Positions 1-6,827 of a stretch of DNA of 20,358 nt are shown here, one piece after another. The first letter of the stretch is position 1; every line of letters begins with the position of its first letter. The translations under genes were made by a program, and so were the position numbers. The notes under the pieces are model-generated. The model was not told the DNA's origin and did no database searches. It saw only the letters and a list, made by a program, of their open reading frames with translations. Source of the stretch: an uncultured Ruminococcus sp. (GTDB lineage: Bacteria; Bacillota; Clostridia; Lachnospirales; Lachnospiraceae); contig CAKRLG010000033.1 in the NCBI GenBank assembly GCA_934359255.1, positions 1-20,358 on the forward strand, in the 5' to 3' direction.

Positions 1-708
1 GTAGAACTGGTCGTATGGGATGTTCATCAGGACATAAGTTTCTTTCTGTGCTTTTACCAGAGCCTCTACAGCTGCATCCAGTTCCGTAGCTGCCTTTGTT
101 ACTTCTTCCTGAGAAGTTTTTGCTTCCAGAGCTGCCCTTGCTGCTGCCAGTTTCTCCTGTACTGCTGACCAGGAGTCCGCCGTATAATCTGCTTCGTTTT
201 TTCCTTCTGCTGCAGCAATTGCTGTTTCCAGTGCGGTAGTGTCAATCTCAACTGCCGCTGTTTTTTCCGGTGCAGACTGGATAGCTTCCAGAGCTGCCTG
301 TTTAATTGCTGCGGAAGTACGAGTAGCTCCGGTTTTGGTATCCCAGCCACTGATGGTATCTTCTGTTGCATCCTGACCTGCCAGTTTTACCTTGATTCCT
401 TTTGATTTATCATAAGCTTTGCTCAGATACGTTTTGTTGACACTGGAATCATAGGTACCACCCGGTGTTACCTGGATGTCCTCGAATTTTCCATCTTTTA
501 CAGTAAGACTTACGGTAATATCATATTCTCCCCAATCTTCCGGATCATCCTCCTCTGTCTGTGTAACATGCCCTGTTGCCGTGTACGTTCCATCTTCCGC
601 AACCTTGCTGCCGGTTACTGCAAAGGCTGTTACCGGGCAGAGATCGACTGCCATTGCTGCGGCTACCGCCATCGCCATTGCTTTGGTCTTGACTCTTTTG
701 TTGTTCAT
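1..708 (-). CDS. Secreted FMN-binding / FIVAR surface protein, partial (C-terminus beyond left edge)
   Basis: The visible 236 residues begin at ATG 708-706, behind a strong AAGGAGGA ribosome site at 713-720. Residues 1-31 are a signal peptide (basic start, Ala/Met-rich core, AFA near residue 30). Residues about 36-145 form an FMN-binding domain ending in D123-T-K-T-G-A-T129, which fits the ApbE flavinylation consensus Dxx(S/T)GAT, so T129 is the predicted FMN acceptor. Residues about 150-215 are a helical FIVAR-like segment (DYTADSWSAVQEKL). The frame is open to base 1, ending in YVLMNIPYDQFY, a string I associate with Tp47-like domains of clostridial surface proteins (from memory, moderate certainty). 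The gene lies downstream of the flavin electron-transfer operon but is separated by terminator-like hairpins and has its own Fur-like operator. Inferred role: an extracellular flavoprotein accepting electrons outside the membrane. Confidence 0.8.
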   Translation of the reverse strand, partial: MNNKRVKTKAMAMAVAAAMAVDLCPVTAFAVTGSKVAEDGTYTATGHVTQTEEDDPEDWGEYDITVSLTVKDGKFEDIQVTPGGTYDSSVNKTYLSKAYDKSKGIKVKLAGQDATEDTISGWDTKTGATRTSAAIKQAALEAIQSAPEKTAAVEIDTTALETAIAAAEGKNEADYTADSWSAVQEKLAAARAALEAKTSQEEVTKAATELDAAVEALVKAQKETYVLMNIPYDQFY

Positions 709-754
709 AAACTCCTCCTTTTTACCATAAAACGTTATAGTAGCTTATTATTAA

Positions 755-810
755 GTTAGCCGTCGGTATTCTCATTTAGTTGAGAATATTTATCATTAGT
801 CGAAGCTAAC
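755..810. promoter_or_regulatory. Fur-like operator with nested inverted repeats
   Basis: TGAGAATATTTATCA at 781-795 agrees with the Fur 7-1-7 consensus TGATAATNATTATCA at 12 of 14 specified positions. An overlapping perfect dyad, TATTCTCA (767-774) and TGAGAATA (781-788), is separated by 6 nt. Outside these lies a wider pair, GTTAGC (755-760) and GCTAAC (805-810). The cluster sits 60-100 bp upstream of the FMN-binding gene starting at 708. I could not place a convincing -35; TATAAC at 739-734 (minus) is a possible -10. PerR or a DtxR-type regulator are alternatives. Confidence 0.5.
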
Positions 811-818
811 CTATAATC

Positions 819-845
819 AAAAAAAATAGACACTTCTGCCTTTTT
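819..845 (-). terminator. Rho-independent terminator of the flavin electron-transfer operon
   Basis: On the minus strand AGGCA-GAAG-TGTCT forms a short stem (841-828) preceded by an A run and followed by about eight U (826-819). It lies about 80 nt after the stop of the Gx-transporter gene and before the FMN-binding gene. The stem is short, so confidence is moderate. Confidence 0.55.
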
Positions 846-849
846 CTCA

Positions 850-915
850 GGAATGTACCTGACAGCTGCCCCTCTCCCATCCCTTTCCGAGAGAAGTACC
901 TGTCAGATACATTCC
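850..915 (-). other. Long 16-bp hairpin 3' of the operon
   Basis: Arms at 850-865 and 900-915 are complementary over 16 positions (15 Watson-Crick pairs and one G-U in the minus-strand RNA). The 34-nt loop contains a second stem (CTCTC/GAGAG). It begins 7 nt after the Gx-transporter stop codon and has no immediate U tract. It may act as an mRNA 3' stabiliser or as the first half of a tandem terminator. Confidence 0.6.
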
Positions 916-921
916 ACCTGG

Positions 922-1518
922 TTATCCGTTCTTTCTTTCCGCTCCCGCGCCCTGGCTGACTGCCGGGAGGATTTTCTGGCTCACCACACCGATCAGGATA
1001 CCTGTGATCGTTCCCGCGATCATCAACACCGGCAGGTAATACACCAGCTTCGTATTTTCCAGCACACACATCGCCACGGCGATCTGTCCGATGTTATGGG
1101 ACACGCCTCCGGCAATGCTCACGCCGATCATGGAAAATCCTTTGATTCGCTTCAACAGCAGCATCACCAGGAAACTTAAGATGCCACCCGCCAGACTGTA
1201 CAGGATCGACATGCCGTTTCCAAACATAAATCCCACCAGAAGCACCCGGAGGATCACTACCACAAATACTTCCATCGGTGCCAGGATATACAGCCCGGTA
1301 ACCGTCACCAGATTGGCAACACCTAATTTGATTCCCGGTACCCCGAGGTTGATCGGGATCAGGCTTTCCACATAGCTGAAGATCATCGCCAGTGCCACCA
1401 GCATCGCACCGCTCGATACTCTCCGGCTGATGCTTGCAGAACCGCGTTCCTTGTATTCTTTTTTCTGCTGCCCCTGTTTTTTCATCGTCTCGTTCCCTTT
1501 CGGAGTATCTTTTCTCAT
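922..1518 (-). CDS. Gx transporter family membrane protein (EetB-like)
   Basis: About 198 residues; after a basic N-terminus come roughly five hydrophobic helices. Conserved features of the Gx family (PF07456, often labelled heptaprenyl diphosphate synthase component I) are visible: SGAMLVALAMIFSYVESLIP, then NLGVPGIKLGVANLV and the Gly-rich GGVSHNIGQIAVA. In Listeria the family member EetB belongs to the flavin-based extracellular electron-transfer locus. The gene follows the NusG-domain-II gene directly, and this pair is a recurrent module. The start is ambiguous: 1518 (7 nt after the upstream stop, GAG at suitable spacing) or 1485 (MKKQGQQ, behind AAAGGGAA); the longer frame to 1560 overlaps the upstream gene and lacks a ribosome site. 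Transported substrate unknown. Confidence 0.85.
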   Translation of the reverse strand: MRKDTPKGNETMKKQGQQKKEYKERGSASISRRVSSGAMLVALAMIFSYVESLIPINLGVPGIKLGVANLVTVTGLYILAPMEVFVVVILRVLLVGFMFGNGMSILYSLAGGILSFLVMLLLKRIKGFSMIGVSIAGGVSHNIGQIAVAMCVLENTKLVYYLPVLMIAGTITGILIGVVSQKILPAVSQGAGAERKNG

Positions 1519-1525
1519 CACTGTC

Positions 1526-1918
1526 TCACTTTGCAATCGTATCCGGCACCAGATCGTCATCCGCTGCCTTGCTGTCCGTATCTTTCTGACGGATCACTTC
1601 CACCACCAGTTTATGGGGCAGACATACGATCGTCTGTTTCTGACCGCTGATTCTGCCCTGCTCTTTGCAGTAGCCGTCCGGGCAGTCCGCTTCTTCCATA
1701 TACGCCTGTCCGTCCTCGATGCGGATCACGTTGTGAAATTCTCCTTCGGTAACTTCAATCGTCTGGTCTTTCTCCAGTGGATAGGTTCCATAGATTTCCC
1801 CGTTCACGGTAATCTGTACCTGATCCCCTTTCGTCTCTCCGGTCACATGCATCGCCAGAAGCATCACCAGAGCCACCAGCACGATCCCTCCTGCCAGCAG
1901 GATATCTCTTCTTTTCAT
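1526..1918 (-). CDS. NusG domain II-containing protein (EetA-like)
   Basis: 130 residues starting at 1918 behind AAGGAG. An N-terminal membrane anchor (residues about 7-24, GGIVLVALVMLLAM) is followed by a small extracytoplasmic beta-domain with the typical pattern DCPDGYC (two Cys) and IVCLPHKLVVEV. This is the NusG-II domain (PF07009), which in Listeria EetA accompanies the Gx transporter EetB in extracellular electron transfer. The conserved Cys/His residues suggest metal or redox involvement; the biochemical role is not established. It sits between the 4Fe-4S protein and the Gx transporter, with gaps of 39 and about 7 nt. Confidence 0.88.
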   Translation of the reverse strand: MKRRDILLAGGIVLVALVMLLAMHVTGETKGDQVQITVNGEIYGTYPLEKDQTIEVTEGEFHNVIRIEDGQAYMEEADCPDGYCKEQGRISGQKQTIVCLPHKLVVEVIRQKDTDSKAADDDLVPDTIAK

Positions 1919-1957
1919 ATCTGCTCCTTATCTGTCATTTTTGAAAAAGCGCAGATG

Positions 1958-2821
1958 TTACAGCCCCAGCCACAGGCAGATGCCAAGCAGGATCAGTGCA
2001 CGCAGAATCGTAAACCAGAACTCATTTCCTTTGAGTTTCCTGATTCCACAGTGAATGTGCTTCTGTGGACAGATGTCGATACACTTCTGACACTGGAAGC
2101 AGTCACCGCTGACCGCCCAGGAACCATCCGACGGAAGTCCGATCTGAGACGGACAGGTCTTCGTACATGCTTTACATCCTTTTCTGCAATTTTCTCTCGT
2201 TCTGTGAAGGGAGAAAAACGGCAGTACCGGAAGCAGGGAAAATACTGCTCCCATCGGGCAGAAGAACCGGCAGAAAAATCTTTCCTGTACACACATGCCC
2301 ACCATCAGAAGAAGCAGAATCACAAGGCCGATCACATAGCCTCCCAGACGGAAATTGCCTGCATGGATCATGGAAAATACATCCCACGGGCTGGTTCCCT
2401 GCGCTTTTCCATATACACCAGCATAGCACAAAAGAACCATCAGCAACAGTACCAAATATTTCATATAACTTAAAATCCCGACTGCCTTTTCCGGGATCTT
2501 CACCGGTTTCTTTTTCATTTTTTTACACGCCTTTGTATACAGGGCATGCAGTGCATCTCCAAACGCGCCGAAGGCACAGGCAAATCCGCAGAAGAATCTG
2601 CCAAATACCATTGTATAGAGACAGATTACCAGAAGCACCGTCACAAACGACGTCATGGCAATCTTTTCCCCTGCACCGATCTGCGTGAAAATGTATTTTA
2701 CCCCTGCAAATGCCGCAGTATAAACCGATGGGATAAACAGAAAATAAAGAAGCTGGATCAGCGCCCGCAGCCAGGTATGCAGTTTTTTCCTGTCTTTTGC
2801 TGTAAGATTATGTATATCCAT
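1958..2821 (-). CDS. NapH-like polytopic 4Fe-4S membrane protein
   Basis: 287 residues from ATG 2821-2819, chosen because GGAGG (2826-2830) sits at correct spacing; the in-frame ATG at 2851 lies inside the preceding gene and has no ribosome site. About six hydrophobic segments occur. Two periplasm-type membrane motifs, GRFFCGFACAFG and RFFCRFFCPMG, match the NapH/NosR/RnfH-like arrangement. Near the C-terminus are two ferredoxin motifs, CRKGCKACTKTCP and CFQCQKCIDICP, each expected to bind a [4Fe-4S] cluster, followed by a last transmembrane helix. Such proteins relay electrons across or along the membrane. Its neighbours are two FMN-binding proteins and ApbE, consistent with it being the electron donor to covalently flavinylated partners. 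The quinone or cytoplasmic donor is not visible in this window. Confidence 0.87.
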   Translation of the reverse strand: MDIHNLTAKDRKKLHTWLRALIQLLYFLFIPSVYTAAFAGVKYIFTQIGAGEKIAMTSFVTVLLVICLYTMVFGRFFCGFACAFGAFGDALHALYTKACKKMKKKPVKIPEKAVGILSYMKYLVLLLMVLLCYAGVYGKAQGTSPWDVFSMIHAGNFRLGGYVIGLVILLLLMVGMCVQERFFCRFFCPMGAVFSLLPVLPFFSLHRTRENCRKGCKACTKTCPSQIGLPSDGSWAVSGDCFQCQKCIDICPQKHIHCGIRKLKGNEFWFTILRALILLGICLWLGL

Positions 2822-2831
2822 GATTGCCTCC

Positions 2832-3272
2832 CTAGTTTGCTGCTTCTTCAAGTGCCTGTGTTACCGCCTCTTTGATACCGGTCGAACTGAATGTCGCACC
2901 ACTGATCGTATCCACATCTGCACTCTGCGCTTCTATAATCGTCGGAATGATATCTTCCGCCATGGAAAGATATGCACCATCTTCTTTTTCCGCCGATGTT
3001 ATGTTAATCTCAGAAATTTTTCCGTTTTCAATGATAACTTCCACATCCACCGGTCCGCCAAATCCCTGTGCTTCTCCGGTATAGGTTCCGTCTTTATAAG
3101 CGACCTCTGTGGCTTCCTCTGCCGCATTGCCGGACTGTTCCTGTTCCAGCTCTGCCTGCTGCTCTTTGAGTTTTTCCTCTGCCTGTTCCCGTTTGTCAAG
3201 TACCGTATTATATCCGGTCAGGCAGACAATGACTGCCACTAAACTGATCGCTCTGGTCCAAAATTCTCCCAT
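2832..3272 (-). CDS. Membrane-anchored single-domain FMN-binding protein
   Basis: 146 residues. A transmembrane segment spans about residues 6-22, a charged Glu/Gln-rich coiled spacer residues 26-56, and an FMN-binding domain residues 58-146 with the flavinylation motif D121-T-I-S-G-A-T127. T127 is the predicted acceptor of FMN from ApbE. The domain resembles those of RnfG/NqrC and the Listeria lipoprotein PplA. Its stop codon lies 10 nt before the start of the NapH-like gene, so the two are probably translationally coupled. The ribosome site is weak (AAGGA about 13 nt upstream). Likely role: an extracytoplasmic one-flavin shuttle between the Fe-S membrane protein and the multi-flavin protein. 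Confidence 0.88.
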   Translation of the reverse strand: MGEFWTRAISLVAVIVCLTGYNTVLDKREQAEEKLKEQQAELEQEQSGNAAEEATEVAYKDGTYTGEAQGFGGPVDVEVIIENGKISEINITSAEKEDGAYLSMAEDIIPTIIEAQSADVDTISGATFSSTGIKEAVTQALEEAAN

Positions 3273-3301
3273 CGTCTGTTCTCTTTCCTTTTTGTTTCTT
3301 A

Positions 3302-5149
3302 TTACCGTTTTGCATTATTTAACGCCTGCTGGCATGCATCGATAATCGCCTGGGACGTACAGGTCGCTCTGGATACCGCATCGATACCGTCCAGATTACC
3401 TTTATCGATAATCTGTTTTACCACACCTGTCTTGCTGGATGTTCCGTTGACCGCTTTATTTATATAGCTATCGTTACCGGATCCTCCGTCTCCATACACA
3501 TTATCAATTTTTATAATCTTATCATCTTGAATCGTCACCTGTGCAAACAGATTATATGCTTCAAAATCCATATCCGCATCCGGCAGGCAAAGCACCGTCA
3601 CCGGATATACACCATCTATATAAGTACTTTCCGGTGGAAGATCCGGTTCCGGATCCTCATTTGTTCCATCCGAAATCTGCAGTTCCTGAACTGCCTGATT
3701 TAACTGTGCTGCCGCCTCATCAAGCTGCACCTGCCCGGTCGCGTTCTTCAGTGCTTTTCTTGCATCTTTCAGGCGAACTTTTACAACTGCCCAGCTTGCA
3801 GAAGTGTAGTCACCGCCATTCAGTGCGTTGACCCCATCAATTGCTTTTTCCACTTCTTCAGTATTCAGCTGTACTACATTGTTATCATCATCGGTGTCTG
3901 TCTCTCCGTTGGTGACACGTTTTGCCTCTTCCAGCGCATTTTTCACTGCCTGGATCAATCCCTTGGAACTATAAGTAGCACCGGATACAGTATCTACCTC
4001 TGTACTCTGTTTTTTCATCATCTGCGTTACCACATCCAGCGCACGACCGAAGAAAGCATCGTCATCTTCTTCTCCGATGATGAGAACTGCCTTCAGCGTC
4101 TTTTCCTGGATCACAATGGCAACCGTGATATCGCCGTTATATCCTTCTGCAGTTCCGTAGTAAACACCCTCGTTATACGGCAGTGTTCCTGTAACCGCTG
4201 CTGTATTATTATCTGTATTTTCTTTGTTTTCTGTATTTGTCCCGTCAGAACCGGTGTTTCCTCCGTTTTCCGCAGCTGCAGTCTCTGTCGCCGCTGCCTG
4301 GCTCAGTGCATTGCGCACCGCCTTGATGATTCCGTTGGAACTGAAGGTTGCACCGGATACCGTATCAATACCATTAGTACTCTGTGCACCCAGGATCTGA
4401 TTGATCACACCGGAAGCTTTCTGGATATATTTGCTTCCGTCGTTGGTCTCCACGATCTGAATACTGCTGATCTTTCCACCGCTGATCACAACTTCTACCT
4501 TCAGGTTTCCGGCAAATCCTGTTCCGGTTCCGTAATAGGTTCCGTCTTTATAAGCTGACGGTTCCTGTACGCTTCCTACAGCCTCCGGTGTGGACTGGCT
4601 CTGGCTTGCGGAAGTTCCTTCCTGTGAAGAGCCCGTCGTACCGCTGTCTTTTTCTCCGGTCAGTGCATTTTTCACCGCACTGATGATTCCTTTGGAGCTG
4701 TAGGTCGCACCGGACACGGTATCTACCTTCGTACTCTGTTTTTTGATGATCTGATCGATCAGACCTTTTGCCCGCCCGAAAAACGGTTCGTCATCAGAAG
4801 CACTTAAAATCTCGATAGATGCGATCTGTTTGTCTTTGATCTTGACCGCTACCGTGATATCTCCCCGATATCCGGTTCCGGTTCCCTGATAGACACCATC
4901 TTCCAGATCAAAGGAACCTTTTGCCTGTTCCTCTTCTTCTGCCGCTTCGTCCTCGTTTGTTTCTTCTGTGCTGGTCTTTACTACCGGTACTTCATCCTCC
5001 TGCTCCTGTGTATCCTCCACAGACGCTTTCATCTCGTAAACCGGTGCTTTATATCCATATAAAGATCCTGCCACACATGCCGCCACAACCGCAGCGGAAA
5101 CAACCGGGGCAAATGGTTTGCATTTTTCTATGATTTCCCTGATGTCCAT
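3302..5149 (-). CDS. Membrane-anchored protein with four FMN-binding domains
   Basis: 615 residues from ATG 5149, behind AAGGAGAG. There is one N-terminal transmembrane helix (about 12-33) and an acidic spacer (45-78). FMN-binding domains carry motifs D143TVSGAT149, D262TVSGAT268 and D386TVSGAT392, separated by Ser/Thr/Asn-rich linkers. A helical FIVAR-like segment (about 430-492) precedes a fourth, divergent domain with D590AVSRAT596, where the invariant Gly is Arg. Three and possibly four Thr residues could carry covalent FMN. The layout resembles multi-flavin proteins such as Listeria PplA (two domains), but with more domains. It lies directly downstream of apbE (39-nt gap). Inferred role: an extended flavin wire reaching into or through the cell wall to external acceptors. 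Confidence 0.9.
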   Translation of the reverse strand: MDIREIIEKCKPFAPVVSAAVVAACVAGSLYGYKAPVYEMKASVEDTQEQEDEVPVVKTSTEETNEDEAAEEEEQAKGSFDLEDGVYQGTGTGYRGDITVAVKIKDKQIASIEILSASDDEPFFGRAKGLIDQIIKKQSTKVDTVSGATYSSKGIISAVKNALTGEKDSGTTGSSQEGTSASQSQSTPEAVGSVQEPSAYKDGTYYGTGTGFAGNLKVEVVISGGKISSIQIVETNDGSKYIQKASGVINQILGAQSTNGIDTVSGATFSSNGIIKAVRNALSQAAATETAAAENGGNTGSDGTNTENKENTDNNTAAVTGTLPYNEGVYYGTAEGYNGDITVAIVIQEKTLKAVLIIGEEDDDAFFGRALDVVTQMMKKQSTEVDTVSGATYSSKGLIQAVKNALEEAKRVTNGETDTDDDNNVVQLNTEEVEKAIDGVNALNGGDYTSASWAVVKVRLKDARKALKNATGQVQLDEAAAQLNQAVQELQISDGTNEDPEPDLPPESTYIDGVYPVTVLCLPDADMDFEAYNLFAQVTIQDDKIIKIDNVYGDGGSGNDSYINKAVNGTSSKTGVVKQIIDKGNLDGIDAVSRATCTSQAIIDACQQALNNAKR

Positions 5150-5188
5150 CTGTTTTCTCTCCTTCTTTTTGCTTCTGCTTCCTTTTAT

Positions 5189-6325
5189 TTATTTTTCGAT
5201 CACGGTCACATCCCTATCCGTTGTCAGGCTGTCTGCGATTCCTTCGGTCACATACAGTTTTCCGTCCGATGTCTCCATGATCGTCTCAAATTCATCGCTG
5301 TTTTCTCTCCAGAACTGCGCTGCCTTTTCTTCTCCCATAATAAACAGGGAAGTAGAAAGACCATCCGCAAGCGTTCCGTCATCACTGACGATCGTTACGG
5401 AGATCAGCCCGCTGTCTGCCGGATATCCGGTTGCCGGGTCGATGATGTGATGGTAAGTCACGCCGTCTTCCTCAAAATAGCGCTCATACCCGCCGGAGGT
5501 GATCACCGCCTGGTTCTCAATCTCCAGAATGCCGAGATAATCTTCCGTATCATCCGGGCTCTGGATCGCTACTCTCCATTTGCTGCCGTCTGTTTTACAT
5601 CCCAGCGCCTGTACATTTCCGCCGAGATTTACCAGCCCGCTTGTCACACCGCAGTCCTGATAGATCTGCATGATCTGGGAAGAGGTATATCCCTTCGCGA
5701 TCCCGCCGAGATCGATCTCCATGCCGTCCTGATCAAAAGAAATTTTTCTTGTGTCTTTGTCGTACTTCACTTTGGATGCATCGGCAAGTGCCAGCTTCTC
5801 CTTCAGTGTATCGTCATCCGGCACATGATAGTCCTGCGTTGGAAATCCCCACGCCTGCATTACCGGATAAATCGCAATATCAAAAGCACCCTCTGTCTTT
5901 TTGTACAGCTCCAGTGCCCGCTCCACCAGGTATCCGCCTTCTTCGGAAAGCGTCGCCTCACCGTTCTGGTTCAGCTGATAGATCTCGCTGTTCTCATTTC
6001 CGGTAGAAAGGAGTGCATCGAGTGCTTCCACCCGCTCTGCTGCCTTGTCAACCGCCTCCTGTGCATGTTCCCCATACGCCGTCAGCGTCATGTAGGTATC
6101 CATGGCAAAGAGATCTTTGGACGCTTCTGTTTCCTCGTCCGTATCTTCGCCGGATGCTTCCGATTCCGTCTCTGTATCCCCGGTTTCCTGCTCCTCCTGC
6201 GCCGTTTCTTCTACTGCGGATTCCTGTTTTGTTGTATTTTCCGTCTCATCTGTTGTTGTCTTCCCGCATCCGCTGATAACAAACGCCGGAAGCAGACAGA
6301 CCAATAGTGCTTTTTTTAGTTTCAT
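5189..6325 (-). CDS. apbE: FAD:protein FMN transferase (ApbE), lipoprotein
   Basis: 378 residues. A lipoprotein signal ends at ISGC (C20), then an acidic Thr/Glu-rich spacer (21-70) and the ApbE domain. Family landmarks: MDTYMTL (75-81), a substrate-site loop near FDIAIYP (148-154), DLGGIAKGY (205-213), HHIIDPATGYP (292-302) and ADGLSTSLFIMG (320-331), containing the metal-binding Asp/Thr region. The enzyme cleaves FAD and attaches FMN through a phosphoester to Thr of Dxx(S/T)GAT in FMN-binding domains outside the cytoplasm. Three proteins with such motifs are encoded in this locus. It is the first gene of the operon, behind GAGG eight nt before ATG and a near-consensus promoter. Confidence 0.96.
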   Translation of the reverse strand: MKLKKALLVCLLPAFVISGCGKTTTDETENTTKQESAVEETAQEEQETGDTETESEASGEDTDEETEASKDLFAMDTYMTLTAYGEHAQEAVDKAAERVEALDALLSTGNENSEIYQLNQNGEATLSEEGGYLVERALELYKKTEGAFDIAIYPVMQAWGFPTQDYHVPDDDTLKEKLALADASKVKYDKDTRKISFDQDGMEIDLGGIAKGYTSSQIMQIYQDCGVTSGLVNLGGNVQALGCKTDGSKWRVAIQSPDDTEDYLGILEIENQAVITSGGYERYFEEDGVTYHHIIDPATGYPADSGLISVTIVSDDGTLADGLSTSLFIMGEEKAAQFWRENSDEFETIMETSDGKLYVTEGIADSLTTDRDVTVIEK

Positions 6326-6361
6326 CTATTAACCTCATATTAGTTCTTTCTAACTCTCGAT

Positions 6362-6390
6362 AGTATATACTCTTTACTTTTGTGTGTCAA
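6362..6390 (-). promoter_or_regulatory. Sigma-A promoter of the apbE operon
   Basis: On the minus strand, TTGACA (6390-6385) and TATACT (6367-6362) are separated by exactly 17 nt. The -35 is perfect and the -10 differs from consensus at one position. It lies about 37 nt upstream of the apbE start. Confidence 0.9.
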
Positions 6391-6408
6391 TTCTTAATTT
6401 TTTATTGC

Positions 6409-6452
6409 AGATATTTTCTCAGTATTTTTTGCTCTGTTGAGAAACTTTCTCA
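6409..6452. promoter_or_regulatory. Fur-like operator pair upstream of the apbE promoter
   Basis: TGAGAAACTTTCTCA at 6438-6452 is a perfect 7-1-7 palindrome and shares 10 of 14 positions with the Fur consensus. A second partial copy (TGAGAAA on the minus strand, 6421-6415) lies closer to the -35. The TGAGAA half-site is the same as in the operator at 767-795, suggesting a shared regulator. Confidence 0.5.
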
Positions 6453-6497
6453 TTTTTCTTCTGCCTTCTGTGTAGACAAACGAAGTGCAAATAACAG

Positions 6498-6547
6498 AAA
6501 AACCTCCGAATCGGACCTCTTTCTTTTCCATCCATTCGAAGGTTTTT
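6498..6547 (-). terminator. Terminator after the MATE gene, possibly bidirectional
   Basis: Arms 6498-6511 and 6534-6547 pair over about 13 positions with one mismatch, around a 22-nt loop. A runs on the left and T runs on the right would give U tracts in either direction. It follows the small degraded frame on the minus strand. Confidence 0.75.
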
Positions 6548-6571
6548 CCAGTCTCTTCCTGTGTCACCCGC

Positions 6572-6761
6572 TTATTTTAACAGCTCTTCCGGGATCTTAT
6601 GATCTTTAAAATAATACTCCCGGGCGTGTCATGTTGAAATCATACAGCCGATTTACATAACCAAACTGTTCGTCCGTCAGGTCTGCGTCCCCCGGATCAT
6701 AGATCTGCTCGCTGTGCATCTTTTTCTTGATTTCTTCTACTTTTTGCTCTTTGTTTTCCAT
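6572..6761 (-). pseudogene. Small remnant resembling the maltose O-acetyltransferase N-terminus
   Basis: From ATG 6761 (AAGGAG at 8-nt spacing) the open frame encodes 51 residues and stops at 6606. Residues about 13-46 (MHSEQIYDPGDADLTDEQ, RLYDFNMTRP) match the Mac domain that opens sugar O-acetyltransferases (family pattern: MLAGELYDPSDPEL, LLYDFNxTRP). No hexapeptide-repeat catalytic domain follows. Dropping one base in the CCCGGG run at 6619-6624 would continue the frame as EYYFKDHKIPEELLK to a stop at 6572, giving about 62 residues; this may be a frameshift or simply chance. It follows the MATE gene by 66 nt. It could still be expressed as a small protein, but no function is assigned. Confidence 0.55.
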
Positions 6762-6827
6762 TGTACCTTCTCCTTTTCCCCACGATGTACCTTTCCGTTG
6801 ATTTCGCATCCGTACATCCTTCCGTGT

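Noticed and set aside
1430..2473. Long plus-strand frame of 347 codons
   Set aside because: Antisense to the clearly recognised Gx, NusG-II and NapH-like genes; no ribosome site and low-complexity, non-family sequence.
2822..2851. Longer start (ATG at 2851) for the NapH-like gene
   Set aside because: Overlaps the preceding FMN-binding gene and has no ribosome site, whereas ATG 2821 has GGAGG at proper spacing.
5447..6307. Plus-strand frame of 286 codons
   Set aside because: Antisense to apbE, which has all its family motifs; no start signal.
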